NCBI GenBank assembly: GCA_022495995.1
Contig: JAFEMH010001462.1
Span: 1 to 64,000, forward strand
Length of the DNA stretch: 64,000 nt
Reading direction: 5' to 3'
Origin: Adenophora triphylla var. japonica
Taxonomy: Eukaryota; Streptophyta; Magnoliopsida; Asterales; Campanulaceae
Shown here: positions 48,232 through 59,464 of the stretch, in pieces
Position numbering within the stretch: the first letter of the stretch is position 1
How the letters are laid out: each line of letters opens with the position of its first letter
Notes under the pieces: model-generated
Database searches by the model: none
What the model was told of the DNA's origin: nothing
The model's input: the letters and a program-made list of their open reading frames with translations, nothing else
Translations under genes and position numbers: made by a program

Positions 48232-48766
48232 TCTTATTATAGATCTATGAAAAGACATTAAATAAATCAATCATACAAAACAACGATATATGTGGTTCAC
48301 CAACTTGAATACGTCCACGGGTAGAGGGCAAGAAAATTATTATCAACTGGCAATCACCGAATACAATTTTTAATATAATAAACGAACTTTTTGATCAAAA
48401 GAATTTACAATTGTGCAAACTCTAGATTTAGAAAAACAAATAACCAAAACAACCCTATAATTATTGATATCCCGATCACACTAGAGGTTACAAAACCGTT
48501 AGGAAATAGGGTGTATTTATACTGTCTATTACTTATCCTGTACGATTTTCTAATATTACACAAAATCTGTCGTGACAATGCCCAAAACGGACTACCACGC
48601 GGTCGCCCCCACATAGCGTGCGATCGCCCCCTTAGTACATGCGTTTGGGGGGATCACCTTCTTTGCCTTGGCGCGGTCGCTCCTTCCGTCTGTTACAGGA
48701 ATTACGAAATTTGTAATTGTTCAATCCCCTAATTTATTTATAAGTTAGATGACATCAAACCAAATA
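48232..48766 (-). mobile_element. Copia-2, 5' LTR
   Basis: About 535 bp, homologous to 45923-46438. The right edge is placed by homology (TTTGGTTTGATG). Palindromes at 48598-48680 lie upstream of TATAAATACACC (minus strand, about 48510-48522). Target duplication not found. Confidence 0.82.
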
Positions 48767-49083
48767 AATTTTGTTATTTATGATGTTCACTAATGGAAGT
48801 TAGCTAACAACTAGTTGACTAAAAATAGTCGTTTTGACCCTTTTTTTAACTAGATTTCAGTACTAAAAAAAAAAATTTGTAATCTTAACAAATTTGCTCA
48901 ACTATAAATGCCATCCCCCTCCCCTCACATTTTTTCCACACAAACTCCATTATCTCTCTTAACTTTCTTTAACAAATTTCGTTAGATTTTTTGATTCTCA
49001 AGCTCAAATTATAATCCAACTTTCTTTTTTCATCCAATATCCATATTTTCATCCAACATCCATATATTTTCATATTTTACATT
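48767..49083 (+). other. Probable 5' leader of the hAT element
   Basis: No protein. ACTATAAATGCC at 48901-48912 is a plausible TATA box, followed by a pyrimidine-rich leader to the coding remnant. Confidence 0.35.
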
Positions 49084-50429
49084 ATGAATATTCTTAAGAA
49101 CCTAACAAGAAGGGTAGCAAGGGTAGAAGGCAAGGAGAATCTTCTTCTCCAACACCACCACCACGATTTGTTGAAAATAAAGGTGGACAATTTTATGATA
49201 TGGGGCTTTCGAGGCAAAATGAAAATGAGGTGAAAGATTGGAAAGATGATGAAGAATTGGAAGAGATTTCAATTTTGTGCCACCACAAAATATTATGGTA
49301 CCCAATATGGTACAAAATTATATAGTAAACAATGGAAAGAATGTGCAAGTATGATTAATTTGTTGAAGAAGTTCGAGGTGGCAATCTTGGCGTTATCCGG
49401 TATGTATTACCCTACTTTTACTTTATTTTTTGATCATTGTTTGGAAAATTCTATTATATTTTCTAAATTTAAAGATGATATTATTTTTAAAGATGCGATT
49501 TTCAAAATGCGAGAAAAGTGGGAAAAATATTTGCTTAACATTCCTGATATTTTTTTGGTTGCTAAGTTATTATATCCAAGAGTTAGAGAGTATGATTTAA
49601 CTCAATTTTTAAAATATTATTAGTCAAACTTTTATGAGGCATTTACAAAATACTACTTTAGAAAGATAGAAATTACAAAAAAAAAAAAAAAACACATAAG
49701 TTCGAAATTATAAAAAAAAATTGGTTTTTTTTTTTTTATCAGTTTTGGTCAAACAACTGATAATTTCAGTTATCACTTGTTTACAACTGATAACTGAAAT
49801 TATCAGTTGTTTGACCAAAACTGTAAAACAAAAAAAAAAAAAGTTTTTTATAAAAAAAGAAAAAAAATTAGTTTTTTGTAATTTTCCGTCTTACATATTT
49901 TTTTTATAAATGCCATCTTTTTGAGTGAGTTTTTTGTAATAAACCCAACTTTTATTTGGTGGGAGATTCCAATATGCCTAATGTATGTCAAAAAGTTGAT
50001 AGTGTTAGACAAGCATTTTTAGAAATTTATCAGAAATACAAGTCAATATACAGTGATGCATATGCAACAACAAGTGAGCCTTCTTCTTCGGTACTTCAAC
50101 ATTTCTCATCATCATTTGTGGCAAGTTTTTATGGAAGACAACAATCTCGTGGTGGTGTTAATGGCGAATTTGATAAATATTTGACCACCGAATTTTAACA
50201 AGAAAATCCATTTGATATTTTGAGTTGGTGGTCAAGGAGAGCACATGCTTTTTCTATCATTTCTAGAATTGCACGAGAAGTACTTGCTTGTCCCGCATCA
50301 ACGATTTCGGTGGAGCAAGCTTTTAGCATTGGTGGGAATATGGAGCATAATCGTCACAATTTATCATCCGATAGTTTTGAAGCTTGTAATTTGTTGACTG
50401 ATTGGATTAGAGCGGAAAGAAGAAAGTAA
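49084..50429 (+). pseudogene. hAT transposase pseudogene (Ac/RICESLEEPER-like)
   Basis: The RNase H-like region is at 49330-49620 (WKECASMINLLKKF, LSGMYYPTF, MREKWEKYLL). The end of the dimerisation domain is at 50220-50429 (SWWSRRAHAFSII, LACPASTISVEQAFSIGG, LLTDWIRAERRK). A piece in another frame at 49105-49320 (PPPPRFVENKGGQFYD) may be what is left of the N-terminus; no BED zinc finger is seen. LLYPR stands where the family usually has LDPR. In-frame stops are TAG at 49621-49623 and TAA at 50196-50198, and a 311-bp MITE sits between. With the MITE and one duplication copy removed, the flanking frames join without a shift. Function would have been cut-and-paste DNA transposition in the nucleus. 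Confidence 0.85.
49636..49946. mobile_element. Mutator-type MITE inside the hAT gene
   Basis: 9-bp target duplication AACTTTTAT (49627-49635 and 49947-49955). Ends GAGGCATTTACAAAA and TTTTTGTAATAAACCC pair imperfectly. The core is a perfect 36-bp inverted repeat (49740-49775 with 49788-49823) around a 12-nt loop, flanked by A and T runs. Confidence 0.88.
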
Positions 50430-50689
50430 GGCAACAAGCCAACGGATCTTCTTGGTGGCGAAGGTGCGTACTTTGATGAAACTAAATCGGGAAGCGATTA
50501 AGTTAAGTAAAATGTAAGTTATTTAATTGTTAATATAGTTTTATTATAAGTTAGAATTTAGATAATTATTTTAATAAAATGAGGTAAAGGCTCCTAATAT
50601 CCTTCCTTAAATATAAAATGGTAAGGTTTGATTGTCCCCCTCATGTAATTTTTCCCAATTATTAGTAAAATTTAAAGGGTATTGTCCAT

Positions 50690-51400
50690 TTTTTCTTTTA
50701 TTTACTTTCATTTGTTTAGTTTTTTCTATCTTTTTTATATATATATATTTTTAAAATACTAATAAAAAATCTAAAATATTATTTTTTAGTCAATAAAAAA
50801 TTAAAAGAAAATAAAAATAAATATAGGGTAGTCTGTCCCTCTTTTCTTCTATATATTTTCATTTGTTTAGTTTTTTTCTATATATTTTATATACCTTTTT
50901 GTAAAAAAAAATCATTAATAAAAAAACTCTAAAATATTATTTTGTAGTCAGTAAAAAATTAAAAGAAAATAAAAAATAAATATAGGGTAGTCCGTCCCTC
51001 TTTTCTTCTATATACTTTCATTTGTTTAATTTTTTTTTTCTCTTTTTTTATAAACTCTTTTGTAAAAAAAAAATCACTAATAAAAAAAGTCTAAAATATC
51101 ATTTTCTAGTCAATAAAAAATTAAAAGAAAATAAAAAATAAATATACGGTAGTTCGTTCCTCTTTTCTTCTATATACTTTCATTTGTTTAGTTTTTTTCT
51201 ATCTTTTTTATATACCTTTTTGTAAAAAAAAATCACTAAAAAAAATCTAAAATATTATTTCCTAATCAGTAAAAAATAAATGAAAAAAATAAAGGGTAGT
51301 TCGTGTCCGTCCCTCTTTTCTTTTATATACTTTCATTTGTTTAGTTTTTTTTTATCATTTTTTATATAACTTTTTGCAAAAAATTTCAGTAATAAAAAAA
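50690..51400. repeat. Tandem repeat, unit about 155 bp, in the hAT 3' region
   Basis: TTTCATTTGTTTAG recurs at about 50708, 50858, 51018, 51179 and 51328. Each unit also has AGTCAATAAAAAATTAAAAG and a GTCCCTCTTTTCTTCTATA stretch. Very AT-rich. Confidence 0.85.
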
Positions 51401-51454
51401 TTATGAAACATTTTTTTCTATTAAAAAAATAATTAAAAATAAATTAAAAAAACC

Positions 51455-51595
51455 GTTGAACCGCCGGTTCTGAACCGTAAACCGTCAATTCGGAACCGAA
51501 ACTGTGAACCGTGACCCGACGGTTCGATTCCGATTTTTCCTTTTTCAAAATCTGAAGTGGCGGTTTCGAACCGGAATCGGAAATGACCATCCCTA
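51455..51595 (+). mobile_element. hAT right terminus
   Basis: A run of GAACCG and CGGTTC words (subterminal repeats typical of hAT elements) ends in GACCATCCCTA. On the other strand this is TAGGGATGG, a hAT terminal repeat. The matching left terminus was not found. Confidence 0.7.
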
Positions 51596-51953
51596 CATCT
51601 AATCTCCCCTTCTCTTTTATATTTTTTTCTAAGAAAAGAACCAAATTCTTAAAAAAAAAAAAAAAATAGAAAGGGAAATTGATCAAATGGAGAAACGGGC
51701 CAAATGGTCTAAACAAGCGCAGGCTTGGTCCGCGGGCTTGGACCCTATCCGTCCAACAAATGAAAGTCAGGCCTGGTCATGGTCCATGGGCTTATATAGG
51801 CGGGCTTGGGCCGAGAATCAACGGATACGGGCTTAGCGAGCCCCTATCTGGCGGATAGGCGGGCTGCTCGCGAGCTCAAGCCCATTTTGGCTATCACCAA
51901 CTATGATCAGTGACATAGTTAAATTTATTTTAACATTGGTTAGTGATTTAGTA
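51596..51953. other. GC-richer stretch with GGGCTT repeats, possible second hAT end
   Basis: 51715-51890 has many GGGCTT, GCGGGC and AAGCCC words and ends near TTTTGGCTATCACCA, which looks like a hAT-type subterminal region (TGGTGATAGCC on the other strand). No gene. Repeated in the duplicate at 53945-54140. Confidence 0.4.
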
Positions 51954-51989
51954 CTTCCCTCTCTCGGTTTAAGATTTTTATTTTTTTTC

Positions 51990-53169
51990 AGAGGCGGTCT
52001 CCTGTGAGACGGGTCATGATCCGTCTCATGCATGAGACGGATCGACCCATGACCCGCCACGTGGCAGTCTTTTATAGGCCAATTTTTTTTTTTTTTTAAA
52101 TTTTTTTTAATTTTTTTTTTTATATTATTTTTTTTCAGAGCAAAAGTAATAGTTACCATCTCTTAATGTAATGACTGTATACATATAAAGTAACATTGGT
52201 CATAAGTAAACGTAATACCTGTTTTAAAAAAATAAAAGCTCGTTTTTATCCATTTTTTTCAAATGTAATACAAACTATATGTATTATTTTTGAAATGTAA
52301 TAACTTATGTATATGAATGTAATAGTTTATACAAGTAAATGTAACACTTTGATAGATGAAATTGTAACATATTTCTATAATAAGTACTCCCTCCGTCCCA
52401 GACCAAGGGTCCTCGGGAGGGATTTCACGATTCTTAAGAATTTTTTTTAAAGTGGGTAGAAAATTTTAGGAAAGAGAATGTAAAAGTTAAATGTGTGGTA
52501 GGGAATGGGAGAGAGAATGTAAAAGTTAAATGTGTGGTAGGGAATAAGAGAGAGAATGTAAAAATTAATAATATTTAATAGGAGAGAGAATGAGTGGGAG
52601 GAATAGTAATGATTTTTTTGTAAATATATGGAGATGATAAGGGTATAAATATATGGAAAACTTTCCATTTGAGGAAAGGGACTCTTGGTCTGGGACGGAC
52701 CAAAAAGGAAAGTAAGACTCTTGGTCTGGGACGGAGGGAGTATTACTTTTGCCAAACGAAGAAAACATAGGAAAAAACATTATTACTTTTCTGTATATAT
52801 GTATTACTTTAATGTATACAAACTATTACTTTAAGTATTACTTTTGCCAAACGAAAAAAACATAGGAAAAAACAGTATTACTTTTCTGTATATATGTATT
52901 ACTTTAATGTATAACAACTATTACTTTAATGTATACAAACTATTACTTTAATGTATACAAACTATTACTTTATGTTGGCTGAAGGATTGGGTCAAGGCAA
53001 AATGTGGGCTGATTCCAGCTTGGGCGACCGCCCATTCCAGCTTGGGCGACCGCCCATATGCAAAAAGCTTGGGCGGAGGCGCGGGTTGGCTTTGTTGGGC
53101 GGGTGATGGGTCAGGATCCGACCCGTCTCATGGATGAGACGGGTTTTCATGTTCTCACATGAGTTTTTG
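51990..53169. mobile_element. MULE-like nonautonomous element inserted in a MITE
   Basis: The duplicate copy at 54192-54230 shows the empty site. Flanks TTTTTTTTC and TCTTTTTTC are an approximate 9-bp duplication. The ends contain CCGTCTCATGCATGAGACGG on the left and CCCGTCTCATGGATGAGACGGG (listed here only as the paired motif GAGACGG) on the right, plus CCTGTGAGA / CATGTGAGA. The interior has repeated TATTACTTTAATGTATAC words, a nested Stowaway MITE, and two GGGCGACCGCCC palindromes (53020-53056). No protein. Confidence 0.75.
52387..52740. mobile_element. Stowaway MITE nested in the MULE-like element
   Basis: TA target site, ends CTCCCTCCGTCCCAGACC / GGTCTGGGACGGAGGGAG, 354 bp. The interior has two copies of a GTAAAAGTTAAATGTGTGG block. 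The last 50 bp contain a second TCTTGGTCTGGGACGGA, so the right TIR is duplicated. Confidence 0.93.
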
Positions 53170-53319
53170 TCTTTTTTCTAATCTGTTTCAATTTAAAAAT
53201 TTTAGTTGTCTTATTAATTAAAATAACAATGAAACTCACTTTTCATCCTAACAACAAAAATTCTCTACTCACTTTCTCTCTTATACCTTATATTTCATAC
53301 ACACAAAATTTATTTTTTC

Positions 53320-54368
53320 ATAAAATATCATTTTCTAGTCAATAAAAAATTAAAAGAAAATAAAAAATAAATATACGGTAGTTCGTTCCTCTTTTCTTCT
53401 ATATACTTTCATTTGTTTAGTTTTTTTCTATCTTTTTTATATACCTTTTTGTAAAAAAAAAAATCACTAAAAAAAAATCTAAAATATTATTTCCTAATCA
53501 ATAAAAAATAAATGAAAAAAATAAAGGGTAGTTCGTGTCCGTCCCTCTTTTCTTTTATATACTTTCATTTGTTTAGTTTTTTTTTTATCATTTTTTATAT
53601 AACTTTTTGCAAAAAATTTCAGTAATAAAAAAATTATGAAACATTTTTTTCTATTAAAAAAATAATTAAAAATAAATTAAAAAAACCGTTGAACCGCCGG
53701 TTCTGAACCGTGAACCGTCGATTCGGAACCGAAACTGTGAACCGTGACCCGACGGTTCGATTCCGATTTCTCCTTTTTCGAAATCTGAAGTGGCGGTTTC
53801 GAACCGGAATCGGAAATGACCATCCCTACATCTAATCTCCCCTTCTCTTTTATATTTTTTTCTAAGAAAAGAACCAAATTCTTAAAAAAAAAAAAAAAAT
53901 AGAAAGGGAAATTGATCAAATGGAGAAACGGGCCAAATGGTCTAAACAAGCGCAGGCTTGGTCCGCGGGCTTGGACCCTATCCGTCCAACAAATCAAATG
54001 AAAGTCAGGCCTGGTCATGGTCCATGGGCTTATATAGGCGGGCTTGGACCGAGAATCAACGGATACGGGCTTAGCGAGCCCCTATCTGGCGGATAGGCGG
54101 GCTGCTCGCGAGCTCAAGCCCATTTTGGCTATCACCAACTATGATCAGTGACATAGTTAAATTTATTTTAACATTGGTTAGTGATTTAGTACTTCCCTCT
54201 CTCGGTTTAAGATTTTTATTTTTTTTCTAATCTGTTTCAATTTAAAAATTTTAGTTGTCTTATTAATTAAAATAACAATGAAACTCACTTTTCATCCTAA
54301 CAACAAAAATTCTCTACTCACTTTCTCTCTTATACCTTATATTTCATACACACAAAATTTATTTTTTC
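53320..54368. repeat. Tandem segmental duplicate of the 51092-53319 region
   Basis: 53320-54222 matches 51092-51989 with few differences, and 54223-54368 matches 53170-53319. So one unit of about 1.05 kb was duplicated, and one copy either gained or lost the MULE-like insertion. The unit joins the hAT minisatellite, hAT terminus, GGGCTT region and half of a MITE. Confidence 0.92.
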
Positions 54369-54416
54369 ATAATTCCGATGTCAAGTCAAACTAATAATAT
54401 TAAATCGGGACGGGGG
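54192..54416. mobile_element. Diverged Stowaway-like MITE
   Basis: It starts CTTCCCTCTCTCGG after TA and ends ATCGGGACGGGGG before TA. The left part is also present at 51954, where it is interrupted by the MULE-like element and truncated at the duplication border. Confidence 0.6.
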
Positions 54417-54610
54417 TATTATATGTATTTGGGATCAGCCATCAAAATATATATTTATCGTCATTTACTTTAGCTTCCTAGTTAAATTTTATCTTATTAT
54501 ATATTTGTTGTTGAGGTAGTTAAAATTTCAATTATACAAATGCTTATTATTATTATTTGAGCTTATAACTATGAAAAATAGATTATATATGCAATACTCA
54601 AGTTTTAGAT

Positions 54611-55067
54611 GTTGGAACAAAATGATCCATCAAACCATGAACCGACTCACAACTAGATTAAGAATGAGAGGAAGATGAAGACGGAAGCGTGTACCTGAAG
54701 AATTCATGATTGTGTTCTTGATCTTGTTCTTGAATAAATGAGAAAGTAGGGAGATAATACTTCTAAATGATAGTGTCCACACTTGTTCTTCTTAGATGAA
54801 TGAAGAATTATTTTATGACTGAATTGTAATGTAGTTAAGTTTCTCAAATGGGCTGATGGATAGCATATATATAGATTGAGAAGGGGCACTTCATTTAGGG
54901 ACTACACCCTTTCGTAAAGAAGGCGGTGAGAAGTTACCATTATGTCCATCATTTAATGGTACTTACACCTACTGAAATTCTACATATTTGGTCTATACTT
55001 TAACACTATTAAATAATTATAACACATGGAATTAAACAACACATATTAATTAATCCATGTTCTAACA
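54611..55067 (-). mobile_element. Copia-3, 3' LTR
   Basis: On the minus strand it begins TGTTAGAACATGG directly after the polypurine tract AAGTGGGAGAT and ends TGTTCCAACA. 457 bp. TATA (CTATATATATGC, minus strand) is at about 54866-54878. It matches 60805-61187. Confidence 0.88.
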
Positions 55068-55261
55068 ATCTCCCACTTGGATTAATATTAATATGTATCT
55101 TTTACTAAATGAATTCCTTAATCATTTATAATATGAATGACAACCCTTATGTGCACTTTTATTGTCATCCAATACAATCTCGTCCATTAGTCTTATAAGT
55201 ATAGGGACTAAAGGGACAGTCGTTGTAATTGATTCGCAACTAAACCCACATTAATCACATA

Positions 55262-55515
55262 CTCCCTCCGTCCCTCCCGACTTAGGACATTTTTCCATTT
55301 TGGGCGTCCCATCCGACTTAGGACAACCCCAAAATGGAAAGTACTTTATTAATGGGACCCACATTTACACTCACAACAAATTTTCACTCATTACTCCCTA
55401 CCCCACTTTCTCTCACCTACATCACTTTTCATACTCACAACATCCACCCACTTACACTTTTTTCTTAATCTCCGTGCCCAACCTAAATGTCCTAAGTCGG
55501 GCGGAACGGAGGGAG
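55262..55515. mobile_element. Stowaway MITE in the Copia-3 3' region
   Basis: TA target site, ends CTCCCTCCGTCCCTCC / GGAACGGAGGGAG, 254 bp. Inner ends CCGACTTAGGACA and TGTCCTAAGTCGG pair perfectly. Confidence 0.94.
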
Positions 55516-55679
55516 TATATATATTCAACTAAATGACATAGATTAAGTATAGATATGTAGCATGGAATATTAATGAATATATATGAAGAACGCATATATA
55601 TATTTTCCAACTAGTCCTACTTAACCAAATGAGATCAATATAAATAAAAACAACACAAAGAAATAGAAAACAACACAAA

Positions 55680-58600
55680 CTCCCACTGATTTAAGCATTA
55701 TCAAAAGTCGTTTCACCCATATGAGCAGTATGCTTGTGAAACATCAAAAGAGATTACGCTTCAATAACATGGAGTTTGATCCTATAAGTTGTATATCTAT
55801 TTGTTCATTTTATACTTATTTTTCTTCAACAAGAGACATAACCAGATGATGTCTTTCGACATCTTTGCATCCACTAAAACATAATCGAAATACTTAATGA
55901 TCTAAAAAATGATCCGATTTTATATACATAAGCATGTAGTTTAATGTTTTATAGGTACTTCATCATTCTTTTGGATGCGACTTAGTGTTCTTTTTTTCCT
56001 AATTGCTTTGGTATTGACCAAGCATCCCAATAATAAATGCAAGGTTTGTACGAGTACAGACTTGCGCATACATTAAGCTTTCTACTACCGGTGCATAAGG
56101 GATATTTTCCATATACTTGGATTCAAAATTAATTTTAGGACATTGCTTTAGACTGAATTTATCTCCCTTAGAGACAGGGGTGTCATGTGGTTTACAATTT
56201 TTCATGCTAAACATTTGTAATACCTTCTCTATATAGCTCTTTTGTGATAATTTCAAAATACCTCGTGAATGATCACGATAAATTTGGATTCCCAATACAA
56301 AAGATGTTTTACCAAGATCTTTCATCTCAAATTTGTTTGAGAAATTTCTTAGTTTCTTTTAGAAGGTCCTTATCATTACTAGCAAGAAAAATATTATCCA
56401 AATATCATCCACATATAAGATCAAAATTATAAATCTATTCCCACTGAACTTATGGTACACACAATCTTCACCAAGATTCATTTCAAAGCAAAATGAAAAA
56501 ATAACTCGGTTAAATTTTAAGTACAATTGATGAGATGCTTGCTTAAGCCCATAAATGGATTTCTTAAGTTTACAAACTAGTTGACTAGTTTGATCCGAAT
56601 TAGTCACCATTTCTGGTTTCTTCATATAGATAGTTTCCTCAATGTCGCAATTGAGAAAAGTTGTCTTAACATCCATTTGATGAAGCTCAAGATCATAATG
56701 TGTCATTAATGCCATAATGATCATAAAAGAGATTTTTAGAAGATACTGGAAAAAATGTTTCTTTATAATCAATACCTTTCTTTTGAGTAAATCCATTAGC
56801 AACAAGACGTGTCTTATATCTTTCCATATTACCTTCATAATCCCTTTTGGTTTTAAATATCAACTTATAATCAATAGGTTTTACACCTTCAGGTAATGGG
56901 ACAAGATCCCAAATGTCATTGTCTTTTATTGATTTTAACTCCTCATTAATGGCATTGATTCATTATGAGAATTAGAACTATTAATGGCTTCATGGAAGGT
57001 GATTAGATCATCTCCCACTAAACCTAAGGTGTCCTCATTCTCCGCAAGATACATATCATAAATATCCGGAATAACACTTCTTCTTTCTCTAGTAGATCTC
57101 CTTAAGGGCACCGGTTCATCCTCATTTTGAGGTTGTTGAATTTCATTATTTCCAACATTTTCATGTTGTCCGTTATTTACGGGAGTCTCTATATTATTTT
57201 AAATTGTATGTTCTTTGTTGAATTTCAGGTACAATTACTTGATTTTCAACAGGAACTAAAGTTTGAGGAATAAAGAGTGGTTCCTCTAACTCTTCAAATT
57301 CAAAATCATTACTATTTCTCCCACTAAATTCAACATCCTCAAGAAACCTAACATTGTCAGTCTCGAAAAATGTTCTAGTTTTCTGGTCATAAAATTTATA
57401 TCCCCTAGATCTCTCGGCATACCCTACAAAATAGCTACTAACAGTATTAAGGTTCAGTTTGCCCTCATTAGGCCTATAAGGTCTAGCTTCTGCTAGACAC
57501 CCCATACATGAAGATGATTTAAGGACGGTTTCTTATTTGTCCATAACTCATAAGGGGTTTTGTCGATAGCTTTTGAAAGTGCTCTATTGAGAATATAAGT
57601 TGTGGTTTTTAAAGCTTCGCCCATAATGAGTGAGGTAAAGAAGTACAAGAAAACATACTTCTTACCATATCCTTAAGGATTCTATTATGTCTCTCCAATA
57701 TACTATGCTAGGTTTGACCGGCATGGTGTAGTGAGGGACAATCCTACACTCTTCAAAATAGCGAGTATAAAGGACCCGGACGTTATTCACCCATTACGTT
57801 ATACCGTCCGGAGTTTTCACTACCATGATCGGATTTAACGTTCTTAATAGTCTTTCTTATGCCTTAAAAGACTTGAAAACGTTCAATGATTGAAACTTTA
57901 CATGAAGAAAATAATGTATTCATAACGAGAGTAATCATCCATGAACGTAATGAAATATTGTTGACCATTCCATGAAGGGTTAATGAATGGTCCACAAATG
58001 TCCATATGAATTAGTTCCAAGACGTTTGATACTCTCAAAATTCTATTTCCTTTAATGTTTGTAAATTTATTCTTTAAAACACTTAATGCAAAAGTTTTAT
58101 CCGGAGTATCAAGTTGTTTTTAGGATTCCCTCCGACATAAGATTTATCAATTCTCCCTTTGGAGATATGACCCAAACGCCTATGCCATAGAATACAAGAA
58201 TTTTCACTTGATAACTTTTGCTTAATGCCTTTAGTTTTGGTTTCATTATTATGGGACTCATTCATTTTCTTGACTGTGTCAAGTAAATTAAGATTATCGA
58301 TATATGACAAAGTACTAGTATCGACAAGTTTGGAATTTAAAATAAAGATCACATTTATTATTACCAAAAGAACAAGAGTAACCTTCCTTGTCCAAAATTG
58401 TGATAGATATTAAATTCCATCTAAAAGATGGTACAATGAATGTATTATTTAATACAAAATAATAGCCAGTACTTAACATTAATCTAAAATCCCTATGCCT
58501 ATAACTTCAATCGGATTTCCAGCTTTCATATAGATGTATTTTTCATCTTCACTAGGGATTCGGTAATTCAGGCAACCCTGCATACATAAACTAATGTGAG

Positions 58601-59464
58601 TTGTTGCACCAAATACAACCACTATGTATATTAAGGAATTGAAACCAAATTTGCCTTAGTACAAACAAGACCAAATGACATACCATTCTGAATTCGCCAT
58701 TCGCGATACTTATGGTAGTCATTCTTCATGCGAGTAAGGTCCTTGCAAAAGAAGCATTTCTTGATTTTATGATCCTTAAATGATCCCTTATGCTTCTTAC
58801 TTGCAACCGCAATTTTCTTCCCTTTTCTCTTAATCCCACGAGAAGAAGTAAATGTTGAGTGAGTACTTTCTAATTTAAGATATTTCATCCTATCTTCCTC
58901 TAATGTCATATGTGAAAGTAATCCATTAATATTCCACTTGTACTTTCGACATTTATAGGTCACCTCAAAAGGACCAAATTGAGGAGGAAGATAGATCAAA
59001 ACTAAGTGCACGAGCAAATCTTCCGAAATCTCTAATTTAAGTGCCTTTAGTTTGATCGAAAGATGAAATAATTCAATAATGTACTCCCGAATATTTTCGT
59101 CACCCTTGTACCGTATGGAAACAAGTTTCCACAAGAATTCAAAGAAAAACTCAGCATTTTCGATCTCAGAGACATTGTCCAAAAATGTCTTTGAAACTGC
59201 ATTTTCCATGATCATTAGACTCACGCGGTTGGACGGTTCCTATTGCTCAACATTTTTCTGTTCTATAACAGTATTTCCTTTAGTGAGAGCAGCGGGACTT
59301 GATTCCACTAATGCGTGATCGATGTCCATATTGCCTAAGATCATCGTTATATTATTTTTCCAAGTTTTAAGTTTAGTCCCAGTAAGCAAAGGTACATCAT
59401 TTATAGCAATAGTTACGGATGAAGCATTAATCAAATCTGAAGGAGAAGAACAAGAATGAAACAA
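55680..59464 (-). pseudogene. Copia-3 gag-pol, degenerate
   Basis: Gag is at 59464-58640, with an N-terminal domain (NDVPLLTGTKLKTWKNN), a UBN2 capsid (REYIIELFHLSIKLKAL) and a damaged zinc knuckle (CFFCKDLTRMKNDYHKY). Protease near 58620-58400 reads VVFGATTHIS where the family has a catalytic Asp-Ser. Pre-integrase is at about 58190 (LWHRRLGHISKGRID). The integrase C-terminal region is at 57505-57194. RT is at 56838-56359 (ELHQMDVKTTFLN, LYVDDIWII), and the RT end plus connection at 56325-55999 (KDLGKTSFVLGIQIYRD, SLMYAQVCTRTNLAF). Only a fragment of the pol end follows (HMGETTFDNA near 55700), so most of RNase H is deleted. Stops and frameshifts are frequent. Confidence 0.87.
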
